A DNA stretch of 64,000 bases, taken from positions 17,501-81,500 of the forward strand of contig JAIGNY010000466.1 in assembly GCA_020152595.1 (NCBI GenBank), in the 5' to 3' direction. The notes below the pieces were generated by a model, which was not told the DNA's origin, did not search any database, and worked only from the letters and a program-made list of their open reading frames with translations. Shown piece by piece: positions 49,414 through 61,029 of the stretch; position 1 is the stretch's first letter; each line of letters starts with the position of its first letter. Source of the stretch: Chiridota heheva (Eukaryota; Echinodermata; Holothuroidea; Apodida; Chiridotidae). A program made the position numbers and the translations under genes.

Positions 49414-49837
49414 AGAGAAGGTAGTGGTTTTGATATCGAAAATAAAGTGTCCCAGAAAATTCTGGGAACTTTTTTTGAGACGTAAATCCCATTGACTTTT
49501 AATTAGTGTGTGGCGCCACTTTTTCAATGGACATGGGCACATACCCAAATCGGTAGATTTGGAGACTGCTCTATTTGGGTATGTGGATTTGAGGTTTTTT
49601 TTTTTTTTTTTTTTGTTTGGGGGGAGGACAAAATTACGCTAAGATGCAGAAAATAATCTTACAAAAGGTACAAATTCGGGAACAGTGTGTGTGAGAGGAG
49701 GGGGAGGAGGGTGACCTTTCTCTCAATTTCCTTCTCAAATCCCGCCTGTGTACATGACCAACAGTGACCGAAATGGTTAAGATTAACCATGTGTCATAAA
49801 TTACGTATTGTTGTCAGATCTCGTTTATACTCATGGT

Positions 49838-50200
49838 GATATTAAAAGCAATCCAGGACCTTCCCCAAAATATCCTTGCAAACAATGCACAAATCTGTTG
49901 AAAATAACCAGAAAGGTATTTGTTGTGATGATTGTGACTCGTGGGTTCATAGTAAGTGTGCAGGCATTAGTAATGCAGCTTACAATACTCTTGCATCATC
50001 ATCTGGTGATTGGTTTTGTTCGGAATGTTTAGCACCTTGTGGCCTGTGTGGACTCCAGTGTAGGAGATCTAAAAAAAGCAGTACAGTGTGAAAATTGTGA
50101 TCTATGGATCCACACTAAGTGCTGTAGCATTGACGACTCAAAATACAGCGATCTCATACATTCTAGCTGTACCTGGGTGTGTGACACTTGTGACTTCATG
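49838..50200 (+). pseudogene. LINE N-terminal region: 2A-like motif and two PHD fingers
   Basis: GDIKSNPGP resembles the ribosome-skipping 2A consensus D-x-E-x-N-P-G-P, which is known at the N-terminus of non-LTR elements in sea urchins and other animals. Here the Glu is Lys. It is followed by CKQC, then, after a frame shift, CCDDCDSWVHSKC and WFCSEC (PHD 1), and CENCDLWIHTKC with WVCDTC (PHD 2). Confidence 0.8.
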
Positions 50201-50344
50201 AACTTCTCTGATTCTTTCTTCTCAACTAACAATTCCAGCAACTGTACTAACTTATATGAGCCACTTCAAAATTGTTCTTCTGGCCTTGACTCGGGGTCCA
50301 ACCACGATGTCAAATTGAAAACAAATCCCAAAAGGGAAAAAAGG

Positions 50345-51010
50345 AAGGTTCTAAAGCTTCTTGTTATTAACTTTCAGAGTGTTCGAAACAAGACGGCCTC
50401 CGTGAAAAGTCTTATCAAAGAAAAAGACCCAGATGTCATTATTGGCACTGAAACCTGGCTTAATTCCGAAATTACCAGTGCTGAAATTTTCCCGGACAAT
50501 TATACAGTCGTTTGCAAAGATAGAAATTCAAATAGTTATGGTGGTGTATTACAGGCAATAAAAAATGACCTGGTTTTCACTGAGCTCACTAAATTAGACT
50601 CTGACTGTGAAATTATGTGGACCAAATTCCAATTTCCTTAGAAAAAGAGCATGTATATATGAACATTTTACAGACCTAGTCACAATAAACTCACTAGCCT
50701 ACTTGAGTTGAAAAAATCCCTCCAAAAGCTGGGTAAAAATGCTGACAAAAACAATGTTATTCTTGCTGGTGATTTCAAGCAACCTAACATTGACTGGAGC
50801 CAAACATTATTTCAGGAGCTAACGCTTCCTCCGAAGCAGCCAAAATTCTCTTGAAGTGACCAATTCATTCAATCTCACTCAAATGGTGCAGTCACCCACC
50901 AGAGATAACAACATCCTTGATCTTGTTTTTACTAACAATTCACCAGCTGTTACCTCAGCTAATGTCATTCCCGGTATAAGTGACCATGGAATTGTTAAAT
51001 ATCTCCCCTT
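50345..51010 (+). pseudogene. LINE APE-type endonuclease remnant
   Basis: VINFQSVRNK, DVIIGTETWL and YGGVLQAIKNDL mark the N-terminal half (to a TAG at 50639). After a frame shift, VILAGDFKQPNIDW and, further on, ILDLVFTN and GISDHGIVK mark the remaining catalytic blocks. The E of TETWL and the D/H of SDH are retained; the usual GDFN reads GDFK. Confidence 0.85.
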
Positions 51011-51617
51011 CTTGTAAAAAGTTGCCTAAACGTAAAATCTATTTAAAAAAAAAAAAAGCTAACATGAAACGAATAAAAGAAGACCTGACCCAATTCAAAC
51101 TGCAATATTAAACTCAATTCTATAACTTTATTGATGTTGATGAAAAATGGAATTTCTTTGAACAGGAAATTAAATTGATTATTGATAAAAACACGCCTCA
51201 CAAATTCACCTCAACTAAACTAAATCTGCCCTGGTTCACCCGTATCCAGCGCCGTTTCTGCAGGAAAAAACATAAACTGTTTAAAAAAGCTAAGACTAAT
51301 CAACAAGTCAATGACTGGACTACCTATAAAAGCTTTAGAAAGGTTGTCCGTAAAAACCTCAAAGAAGCTAGAAACACCTTCATCTGTGATAAATTTAAAA
51401 ACTCACTTAACGAAAACCCAAAGGCATTCTGGTCCTATATCAAAAGATTAAGAAGTAGCTCTGTAGGTGTGTCTGATCTACTAAATAATGGTAAACTCTG
51501 CAGTGACAGTAAAACTAAAGCTAACATTCTAAATGACCAGTTTTTAGTGTTTTCACAGAAGAAAGCACCTCCCAAATCCCTGTAACTAAACCACTCACCA
51601 ACAGCAAAATAAACCAA

Positions 51618-52801
51618 GTGCTTATAATTACCCCAGAAGGTGTCAAAAAGCAAGTGCATGACCTAGACCCCAACAAAGCCTCAGGTCCTGACAATATACC
51701 ACCATGGCTTCTAAAAACACACGCTGATGACCTCTATGAAATTCTAACTGATCTCTTTCAAACCTCTATCGATAATGGTACTATCCCTAACAAGCTGACA
51801 AGTGGAAAGAAGCAAACATATGTAGCGTTTTTAAAAAAGGTGATAAACAAAACCCAGCTAATTATAGACCTATTTCCCTCACCTGCGTTTGTAGTAAAAT
51901 CCTTGAGCATATAATCCACTCACATGTGATGAAATTCCTTGATTAGCATAAATATCTTAACTGATTTACAACATGGCTTTCGTGCAAAAAGATCGACTGA
52001 AACACAACTCCTCTTAACAATAAATTATATCTCTAAACAAATTAACCAAAACAGTAACGTCTCTTTGGTTATTCTTGACTTCTCAGAAGCCTTTGATAAA
52101 GTCCCACACCAGCGCCTGTTATCCAAACTTTCCGCCTATGGAATTGATGGAAATCTCCTGGCCTGGTTTGCATCATTCCTCAACAACCGCATCCAGCGTG
52201 TTGTCTGTGATGGTGAAAATTATTATTCTAAACAGGTTTTATCTGGTGTACCACAAGGTACTGTCTTGGGTCCATTACTTCTCCTTTTATATGTAAATGA
52301 CATCCCTGATAATATAAACAGCACAGTTAGACTGTTTGCCGATGACTGCCTTGTGTACAGAACAATTGATAACCCCTCTGACCAACAAATCCTCCAAGAT
52401 GATCTTAACAAACTTGAACAATGGCTAAATGCTACACCTTGTCAATTTCCTCTAAGAAATACTTTAAATCACCTGTTTATACCTTATGCAACCAGCCACT
52501 AAAACATGTCAACTCCCACCCATACCTAGGCGTTGAAATTGATAATAAACTTAGATGGGATAAACATATACATTACATAACCAAGAAAGCTAACTCTGTA
52601 CTTGGCCTATTAAAACGTAACCTCTCAAACTGTCCCACCGACGTTAAATCCACTGCTTATAAAGCTCTAGTCAGGCCAGTACTTGAGTACGCATCTGCAG
52701 TCTGGGACCCCATCACTAGTGCGATGTGGGTAAACTTGAATCTATTCAAGGGAGAGCAGCCAGGTTTTGTTTGGCAGACTACTCTTATAAATCTAGTGTA
52801 A
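51618..52801 (+). pseudogene. LINE reverse transcriptase remnant
   Basis: DPNKASGPDNIPPWLLK, then (other frame) NYRPISLTCVCSKILEHII, LQHGFRAKRSTETQL, VILDFSEAFDKVPHQRLL, SGVPQGTVLGPLLLLLYVND and FADDC (FADD codons at 52335-52346). The catalytic aspartates survive, but the frame breaks near 51800-51940 and 52430-52500. The following PYLGVEIDNKLRWDKHI and VRPVLEYASAVWDP are the usual thumb-region blocks. Confidence 0.92.
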
Positions 52802-53217
52802 AAAGCATGCTTCATAAATTAGATTGGCCCCTGCTTAAAACAAGAAGATACAACACCCGGCTACATAAGCTATATAAAATCAATAACAATCTTATCGCCA
52901 TCAATAAAGATGAACTTATCCCCACCGTCAGAACTAATACAAGAAATAATCATGACCTTATTTTCCAGGCTTCCTATGCGAAAAAAGAATGTATATAAAC
53001 ACTCTTTCTTCCCTCATACACTAAAGGATTGGAATGCTTTACCGTCAGACATTGTACATGCACCAAGTCTCAACTGTTTCAAAGCTAAGCTTACTAACAC
53101 TTGTATTGCTAACTAGTTTTTTTAATATTTTGTACTCATACTTTTAAAGCTCGGTTGGCGTTCATGTCCTCTTGAAGGATTTTGCCGACTTAATTAATTC
53201 AGATTCAGATTCAGATA

Positions 53218-54430
53218 CTTTCAACATCCAAACTTTGTTTTTATTGGCACGCACGCTGCATTGTTCGATTTAGTGGTGTACGCCCGCGGATTCTTTTGTT
53301 GCTTGGACGTTTGCCGTGTTTTCAATCATTTAGGTACAGACACTTCAACGCTTTGTACAGTGAAATATCGCGGGGAAGGATCAGTGAAATAATTTCTTTG
53401 GTAACCAATTTACAACAGCCATTGAGGTTTAAAACGTAGGTACCCATTAAGATTAACTCTTTTTTAGTATGTTCATGTTTTTTTTTATTATAGTAGGACA
53501 TATTTTTTAACTTATAATTACAAAAGGCAACAGCCACAAATTTGTCGCAGAAAGGCTTATTTTAATCCGTGCGTCGTCAATATTCCTTTACACTATTATG
53601 TTGAGCAATGTAAACGTTTTCCACGTTGTAATTTGCACAACGACTTCTGGCTGTGCACAGTCGATGCATATGGCTATTGGCTACAGTACACAGTCATATC
53701 TTATCTGACTAACTCAGTAGGGGTCTAGTCAGTACATTCAATACATTCTCGAGGTCGGAGTCGACGCAAACACAGCAACCTATACTTAATAGAATAATAC
53801 ATATATATAAAAAGGTAGGTCACTTTCTAATGCGACTTTCAAACTGTATATGAAAATTCCTTTTTTTGACCAACTCGAGAAACTTAATTACATTTTTTGC
53901 TTTAACTCACATTATCTGGAGACCCACTTCTTTGTTTATAAGCCACAGTAATTTTTTCTGATATGTACAAAGGAAGGATTTTCTACCGACATTACAGTCA
54001 TGACAGTGTAGAAGCCAAACAATTTGCTGCAAACTAATTGAAGTGCTGCTTCTTCATGACGTCATCGCAACATTTGTATCTTAAAACTGAGATTTTCCTA
54101 TACTTTTAACACCTCACTTAAAACAGTACAGGAGGGTATAGGAATTTGTAGTACCTAGGACAGCCAGCCGCCTACTACTCCCAGTAAAAGGGATCTAGAT
54201 AATATGCTAAAAGGTTCAGAGTTTGAGACGTATTTCCTCTTTTCTTGCTTTTTAGTTCCATTACGCCTCTGAGGATGTTAACCAATTTTCGGACATATTT
54301 TAGGGTATCATCATTTTCCCTCGGTGACCCCTCCCCCTTCCCCCATTTGAAAGTCTGGCAGTACCTTGACCCTTGCAGGTTTCTTACTTCTGAAAAAAAG
54401 CGTCCATCCCAAAGGGAGAATAAAATTGGG
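53218..54430. other. No gene seen; contains dispersed repeat copy B
   Basis: Apart from the 90-bp repeat at 54080-54169, nothing recognisable. An open frame near 54245-54436 shows no domain. Confidence 0.4.
54080..54169. repeat. Dispersed repeat, copy B
   Basis: Same orientation and nearly the same sequence as 10528-10618, from CTTAAAACTGAGATTTTCC to GGACAGCCAGCC. The two copies lie 43 kb apart. Confidence 0.85.
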
Positions 54431-54439
54431 GACTAAGAT

Positions 54440-56970
54440 GGCATTTTATTTCTTATTATTGGATTTATCATATTTTAGTTTTATTTCTTATTATTGGATG
54501 TATTATAGTTTAGTTTTATTTCTTATTATTGGATTTATTATATTTTAGGTTTTATTTCTTGATTGATTATAGCTTAGTTTTATTTCCTATTATATTTTTG
54601 TTTTTGTTTTTAGTTTTAGTATATTTTAGTTTTATTTTTGTTATTAGATTGAGTATAGTTTAGTTTTATTTCTTTTTATTGGATTGAGTATATTTTAGTT
54701 TTATTTCTTGTTATCAGATTTAGTATCTTTTAGTTATTTTCTTATTAGATTTAGTAGGTTTTATTTCTTATTATTACATTTATTATATTTTGGTTTAATT
54801 TCTTATTAGATTTATTATATTTTAGTTTCATTTCTTATTAGAATTAGTAGGTTTTAGTTTTATTTCTTATTAGATTTAGTAGGTTTTAGTTTCATTTCTT
54901 ATTAGATTTAGTATGTTTTAGTTATTTTCTTATTAGATTTTAGTATGTTTTAGTTATTTTCTTCTTATTAGATTTAGTGGGTTTTATTTCTTATTATTAA
55001 ATCTATTATTTTTTAGTTTAATTTCTTATTATTAGATTTATTATATTTTAGTTTTATTTCTTATTATTAGAGTTATTGTTTTGTACTTTTAGGCTATTTC
55101 TATTATTGAATTTATCATATTTTATTTTTATTTGTTATTATTGGATTTATTAAATTTTAGTTTTATTTTTCATTATTGGATTTATCATATTTTATTTTAT
55201 TTTTGTATTATTGAATTTATTATATTTTAGTTTTATTTCTTATTATTGGATGTATTATATTTTAGTTTTATTTCTTAATATTGGATTTATTATATTTTAG
55301 GTTTTATTCCTTGATTTATTATATTTTAGTTCTATTTCCTATTGTATTTTATTTTTATTTTTGTTATTAGATTGAGTATATCTTTTTTCGTATTGACTTG
55401 AGCTCCGAATTATTATCATATCTTGAGATTTGTAGAAAAAAAAAAAAAAAAAAAAAATATTATATTATATTATGTTATATTATTTTATGATAAAGAAAAA
55501 GGAGGAAAGAAAAACAGAAAAAAGGGAAAGAAAAAGAAAAAAAGAAGATATTTTTAAATCCTAGAGAACATTTATTCCTTTTTAAGGTGATGTGATTATG
55601 TATTCATTATGTATTTATTTATACTTGACTCTACCTATACATTTTTGTACGTTGTACTCTTAGTGTCACTCTCGCAAGAAATTGTCTATTATTATTCTTT
55701 TGTTTTTGTATTTGTCACTTTAAATGAGCATGGAAATAAATGAGATGATACAAAACAAAAAAAAAAAAAAAAAAGATTTAGTATATTTTAATTTTATTTT
55801 TCTTAGATTTAGTATATTTTACTTTTATTTTTTATTAGTTATTATATTTTAGTTTTAGGCTATTTTTTTATTATTAGATTCATCATATTTTAGTTGCATT
55901 TCTTATTAATAGAGTTATTATATTTTAGTTATATTTCTTACTATTAGATTTATTATATATTAGTTTGATTTCTTACTACTAGTTAATGTATTTTAGTTTT
56001 ATTTCTTATTATTAGACTTATTGTATTTTAGTTTTAGGGTTTTTTTTATTATTAGATTGATCATATTTTAGTTTTATTTCTTATTATTGGTTTTAATATA
56101 TTTTAGTTTTGTTTCTTATTATTGGATTTATTATATTTTAGGTTTTATTTCTTATTATTGGATTTATTATATTTTAGGTTTTATTCCTTGATTCATTAAA
56201 TTTAAGTTTTATTTCCTATTATATTTTATTTTTATTTTTTGTTATTAGATTGAGTATATTTTAGTTTTATTTCTTACTATAAGATTTAGTATATTTTAGT
56301 TTGATTTCTTCTTAGATTTAGTATATTTTACTTTTATTTCTTAATATTAGTTATTATATTTTAGTTTTAGGCTATTTTTTATTATTGACTCATCATATTT
56401 TAGTTGCATTTCTTATTAATGGATTTATTATATTCTAACTATATTTCTTATTATTAGATTTATTATATATTAGTTTGATTTCTTATTATTAGTTATTGTA
56501 TTTTAGTTTTATTTCTTATTATAAGAGTTGTTGTATTTTAGTTCTAGGTTTTTTTTTATTATTGGATTTATCATATTTTAGTTTTATTTCTTAATATTGG
56601 ATGTATTATAGATTAGTTTTAGTTCTTATTATTGGTTTTATTATGTTTTAGTTTTCTTATTATTTGATGTATCATAATTTAGTTTTATTTCTTATTATAT
56701 TTTCATTTAATTTCTTGTTTTTAGATTTAGTATATTTTAGTTTTATTTCTTGTAGTAGATTGAGTATATTTTAGTTTTATTTCTTGCTTATTAGATCTAG
56801 TATATTTTAGTAATATTTCTTATTATCAGTTTTAGTATATTTTAGTTTTATTTCTTTTTATGAGATTTAGTATATTTTAGTTTTTATTTCTTATTATTAG
56901 ATTTAGTATAGTTTAGTTTTATTTCTTATTATTAGATTTAGTATAGTTTAGATTTTCTTATTATTAGACT
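54440..56970. repeat. 2.5-kb AT-rich tandem array (TATTTTAGTTTTATTTCTTA)
   Basis: Units of about 36-40 bp, consensus near TTATTGGATTTATTATATTT plus TAGTTTTATTTC, are repeated with many point and length changes. One large interruption lies at 55385-55774. Nearly no G or C on one strand. Noncoding. Confidence 0.92.
55385..55774 (+). mobile_element. Poly(A)-ended retroelement fragment inside the AT array
   Basis: This 390-bp non-repeat segment interrupts the array. It ends AAATAAATGAGATGATACAA followed by a run of about 19 A, directly rejoining an array unit. An internal A-run also occurs at 55435-55457. This looks like a 5'-truncated LINE or SINE 3' end; the family is unknown. Confidence 0.65.
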
Positions 56971-57284
56971 AAGTTTATGTTTCTGTTCATGTTTATGTTT
57001 AAATTTAAGTTTAAGATTGAAATTCGTAAACTTTCAACTTTTATTTCGTTTATATAGACGCCAGAAAACCATGAAGTCAAGACTAAACCTGATATGAAAG
57101 TCTAGGCCTACATGCAGATAAAACTGTAATTAACACAAAAATTAACAAAAGAATCTCTGAACTTTCAAATTGTGACTTCATCACGCAGAGCTCCAGTGAG
57201 GATAACCTACACGTGAAAAAGTACATGATATCTGCTAAAAAGTTTAATACTATTACAAAAGAATTTGATTTTTGTTTTTGTTAG

Positions 57285-57446
57285 ACAAAACAATTACTTT
57301 CCCCATCAAAATAGAGGATAAAATTACGTATGCTCCTGTGGCACCAATTAGAGCCGTGACAAAGAAAGAAAGAAATGCCACATTTCGAGAAATATTTCTG
57401 ATGTTAATCCTAAAGTCACATCACTTAATGACTATATTCCGTAAAG
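57285..57446 (+). CDS. Candidate exon of unknown gene (or relic)
   Basis: Strong acceptor TTTTTGTTTTTGTTAG, then in phase 1 a coding-like frame KTITFPIKIEDKITY, APVAPIRAVTKKERNATF, ending before a weak donor GTTAAT at 57447. An alternative frame in the second half (RNISDVNPKVTSLNDYIP then stop) is equally coding-like, so a frame-shifted relic is possible. The product is not recognised. Confidence 0.25.
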
Positions 57447-57479
57447 GTTAATCTGCAATCAAAAGTTGACGCAACATTA

Positions 57480-58495
57480 GCAGTATCAATTCAATCTACT
57501 TTGTTATTTGTTTTTGTTATCTAAAACCACTTCTTTTCAACAATCCACTTTTTTTCTTATCAATTTATTCAGTTTATAATTTGCATTGTTATTCAAAAAT
57601 CAATTTAATCATTTGTTTGGTTATTTATCTATTCATTTAATCTTTTTGCATTGAAATAATATTTGTTGTTTATCTATTCATTTAGTTGGTTGTATCTTCT
57701 TTTAATAATTAATTTTATTATCTATTAATGGTTGTTTTGTTGTTTATCATTTCATTTAATAATTTGTTATATTATATCTTTTTATGTTATTTATCTGTTC
57801 ATCTGATAATTTATATTGTTGTTTATCTGTTTATTTAATACATTTTTTCATTGAATAATTTTTGCTAGTTATCAAAAGATTTATTTTGTGATTTATTATT
57901 AATGATTGTTTTGTTGTTTACGATTTCTTTTTTATATTATTATTTACGTTATTTATTTCTTAATTTATTAATTTATATTATTGTTTACCTGTTTAATGAA
58001 TTATTTATTTTGTGACGATGTATCTATTTATTTCATCCTTCTTTATACTATCTTCTTATTGAATAATTTATTTGGTTATTTATCTATTTATTTGATGATT
58101 TGTGTTGCCTTTATAAGTTTTCTTTTATTTAACCATTTGTGAATATTGTATCAATTTAATTGTTTTTTTATTATCGCTTCCCATTAATAATATATTTTGT
58201 GACTTGTCTAATCATTTAATGATTTATGCTGTTTAGCTTCATGTAAGCATTTATTTTATAATCTATCTTTATTAAATAATTTATTTTGTTATTGATCTAT
58301 TTGTTTGATAATTTCTAGTGTTATCTATCTGTTTATTTAACCATTCTTTTGTTATTTATTCAGATATTTATTTAATCATTTATTTGATAATTTCTCTTCA
58401 TTGAATAATTCAATTGCTTAATAATGTATTCTTCTACTGGTTTATTTTGTTGTTTATTTTATTTAAGCTATATTCTTTTATTCGAATTCTTTGTT
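57480..58495. repeat. AT-rich degenerate repeat (TTATTTATCTATTCATTTAA)
   Basis: A kilobase of loosely periodic TTTATCTRTTYATTTAATAA words, different from the array to its left. Noncoding low complexity. Confidence 0.75.
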
Positions 58496-58507
58496 AAATT
58501 ATTTTAG

Positions 58508-58593
58508 TAAATAAAACAAATCCGGCTGTCACAGTTGCAGGCGGGAAAACTGCTCCTCAGGCTGGCATGCAGTCAGATGTGATGGAGCAGTGA
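58508..58593 (+). CDS. Candidate exon, phase-compatible with 57285-57446
   Basis: After acceptor TTATTTTAG, an island of balanced base composition in AT-rich DNA encodes NPAVTVAGGKTAPQAG and MQSDVMEQ, then TGA. The phase-1 acceptor fits the phase-1 donor at 57447. A donor GTGAGT at 58590 would make it internal instead of terminal. The product is unrecognised. Confidence 0.3.
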
Positions 58594-59708
58594 GTAAACC
58601 AAAAAATACATGGCAAGAACATTAATGGTTTGGATTGGATTTTCACATGGATATAACCATCATATTGAGATGAACTGTGATGGTTTGACAATGACACACA
58701 TCTAGCTTTATAGCAATTTGCTCAATTGTAATAACTGTGCAATGTATAATTACTGGCACGGTAAACTATGAGCATCAAAAGCAGCGACTCAAAAATCTGA
58801 TGAGACTGGTGGGTGGAACCCCATGGACCAATGGAGTAACAATAAAGTAGGAAGGGTGGGTAAATCTCACGGACCTCAAGGACTCTCCTTGGGCCACTGC
58901 CACGGATCCAAAAATGTTGACTTTTGTTCTTAGCGGTCCATAAACACCACTCCCCACGGATCCCAAAGCATGCCAAAAGGATACTCCAACAGGGTTACGA
59001 TCACTAGATGTTGTCGAAAATTGTTGGAATACACATCATAACTCAAAAGTTATTGCATCAATGACAGCACTGAAGGAGGATGGAAGAGAGCAGGGTGTGC
59101 CGTAATGGCAAACATGAATGTTCGGTCAGTCGGTGTTAAGAGCCTGTTTTTTCCCCAAGTATGCAAAATGCAAATCATCCGTTCTTCGACCAAGTATTCC
59201 AGCTTCATTCCATTACCCATGCCCTACTTTTGAAACAATTCTTCTCTCCTGATCATTTACCAATTTGATGGACGTGGCTTTCATATCATTTGGTTATCCG
59301 TCACGCCATCAGCTTATTTTAATGGCCATCAGCATTGTTTGATGTGCAACCGTACAAAGGTTCTTCAACAGATCTTAAGTTGGAAGCAAGATTTGAGAAT
59401 AACAGCATTCTCTCAGAGGTTATTCGGTTACCCAGTCTTGTATTTTAGGTTCATATGATCGTTTGCAATTCTTTCCTAATTTGTTGTAGGTCCGTAAAGT
59501 GAGCATCTTTGTATTAAGTTGGAACGCTGGTAGCAGGCAGCAGGCTTATAAAATATTACCCTAAGACTAAATACATTGTAATCATGCAAACAAGTTGATG
59601 TAAACGGTGTTGGTCTTTTGTTGGACTTAGTACGTTGTCAGTCTAACAATCTAATATTCTTTAAAGTGGTTGCATTACGATATTGATGTACCTTATTTTT
59701 CATTTCAG
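58594..59708. other. No gene supported
   Basis: Mixed-composition DNA with overlapping short minus-strand frames (58722-58976) that show no domain. No repeats were recognised. Confidence 0.35.
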
Positions 59709-59954
59709 TCATCTATGAGGTTACATATGGAATGTTCCAGTCGAGGACCTGATTGTGTGCGGGAGTTGCTGCTTGATGGGGGTAAATATTGCCTTGCTGG
59801 GTTGTGTGTTGATAGAACTGGACATGATGCATTCAGGAGTCAAAGGGTGGATGATGTACCTGCATCTTATCTTAATCATTTGGTCATCTATTGCTGTAAT
59901 TTATATGGAGAGGATAGTGATGCTATATTGAGTGGTGTCTGCAGAGACATTTAA
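59709..59954 (+). CDS. Candidate terminal exon, unknown protein
   Basis: Acceptor TTATTTTTCATTTCAG, then an open frame of about 81 codons to TAA. It is Cys-containing (MECSSRGPDC, GGKYCLAGLCVDRTGHDAF, YCCNLYGEDSDAILSGVC). No family was recognised and no phase-matched upstream exon was identified. A chance open frame of this size is possible. Confidence 0.25.
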   Translation, partial: SSMRLHMECSSRGPDCVRELLLDGGKYCLAGLCVDRTGHDAFRSQRVDDVPASYLNHLVIYCCNLYGEDSDAILSGVCRDI

Positions 59955-60021
59955 TAACCGACCTCATGTGAGTTAAAAACTAGATATCATAATTAAATCA
60001 TGTAGGCCTAGTTGGTATTGA

Positions 60022-60815
60022 ATGAACTAGACGTTTGTTTCGCATCTTGACGTTTGCGTCGCATCTTGACGTTTGTGTCGCATCTTGACGTTTGCGTCGC
60101 ATTTTGACGTTGGTGTTGCATTTTGACACTTGCGTCGTGTATCTTGACGTTTGCTTCGTATATTGACATTTACGTTGCATCTTGACTTTTACGCCGCAAC
60201 TTGACGTTTGCGTTACATCTTGACATTTGCGTCTAATCTTGACATTTGCTGACGTGTATGTCACAACTTGGCGTTGCATCTTAACCCTTGCATCGTGTAT
60301 CTTGATGTTTGCTCCATGTATTGACGTTTGCTTCGTATCTTGACGTTTAAGTTGCAACTTGACATTGGCGTAGCATCTTAACGCTTGCATCGTGTATCTT
60401 GATGTTTGCTTCGTATATTGACGTTTGCTTCGTATCTTTACGTTTACGTCGCAACCTGACGTTGGCGTCGCATCTTAGCGCTTGCATTGTGTATCTTGAT
60501 GTATGCTTGGTATCTTGATGTTTGCGTCGCATCTTGACGTATACGTTGCAACTTGACATTGGCGTCGCATCTTGACGCTTGCGTTGTGTATCTTGACGTT
60601 TGCTTTGTGTACAGGTATCTTGACATTTGCTTTGTATTTTGATGTTTGCGTCTCATATTGACGTTTGCGTCGTGTATCTTAATGTTTGCTTCGTATCTTG
60701 ATGTTCGTGTCACATCTTGACGTTTACGTCGCAACTTGACATTTGTGTCACATCTTGACGCTTGCATTGTGTTTCTTGACGTTTGCTTCATATCTTGACG
60801 TTTGCGATACAGATC
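60022..60815. repeat. 19-bp minisatellite GACGTTTGCGTCGCATCTT (about 40 units)
   Basis: Continuous 17-24-bp units with consensus period 19, plus longer variants with GTGTATCTTGACGTTTGCTT. Typical minus-strand units lack stop codons in all three frames, which yields overlapping Lys/Arg/Gln/Thr-rich open frames of up to 130 codons. These are artefacts rather than genes. Confidence 0.93.
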
Positions 60816-60964
60816 CAGCATGTCAAACATATTTCAAAGAGCACCTATCAAACGATTCAATTTCCCAAAAATTGAATTTATCTTTATCTGAAGTAGATGA
60901 ATCTGTTCATGGATTGTGGAAATTCCTAACAATTGCATTGCATCTTTTGGCAGTATACCCGTAA
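60816..60964 (+). other. Short open segment after the 19-bp array
   Basis: DPACQTYFKEHLSNDSISQ and following residues to LLAVYP form an open, non-repetitive segment. It could be an exon with acceptor GCGATACAG, but another frame of the same DNA is also open for 24 codons. Not enough to call a gene. Confidence 0.15.
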
Positions 60965-61029
60965 AGTGTTCAAACCTTTCTAAATGCTATATTGAATCAT
61001 TGGTTAGAGCATTGCTAATGCAACCAACA

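Larger units (their letters stand above)
49790..53217 (+). mobile_element. Decayed CR1/L2-like LINE with PHD fingers, endonuclease and RT
   Basis: In order along the plus strand: a 2A-like motif (49838-49861), two PHD-type zinc-finger segments (about 49862-50200), an APE-type endonuclease (about 50345-51010), a linker (51175-51580), reverse transcriptase (about 51618-52500), and a C-terminal region (52500-53115) with NALPSDIVHAPSLNCFKAKL. It ends in short ATTCAG repeats (53197-53216), the microsatellite-like tail of CR1/L2-type elements. Coding content jumps frame at least eight times, including a frame shift near 51860 that leads into a TAG stop, so it is dead. The 5' limit is estimated; no target duplication was identified. 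Confidence 0.92.

Noticed and set aside
49320-49414. Possible functional tRNA gene on the minus strand
   Set aside because: A-box and B-box are present, but the acceptor stem and anticodon arm do not fold as a tRNA and the unit continues into a SINE body with a target duplication.
60000-60830. Lys/Arg-rich 128-130-codon minus-strand frames
   Set aside because: The 19-bp repeat lacks stops in all frames; no evidence of a gene.
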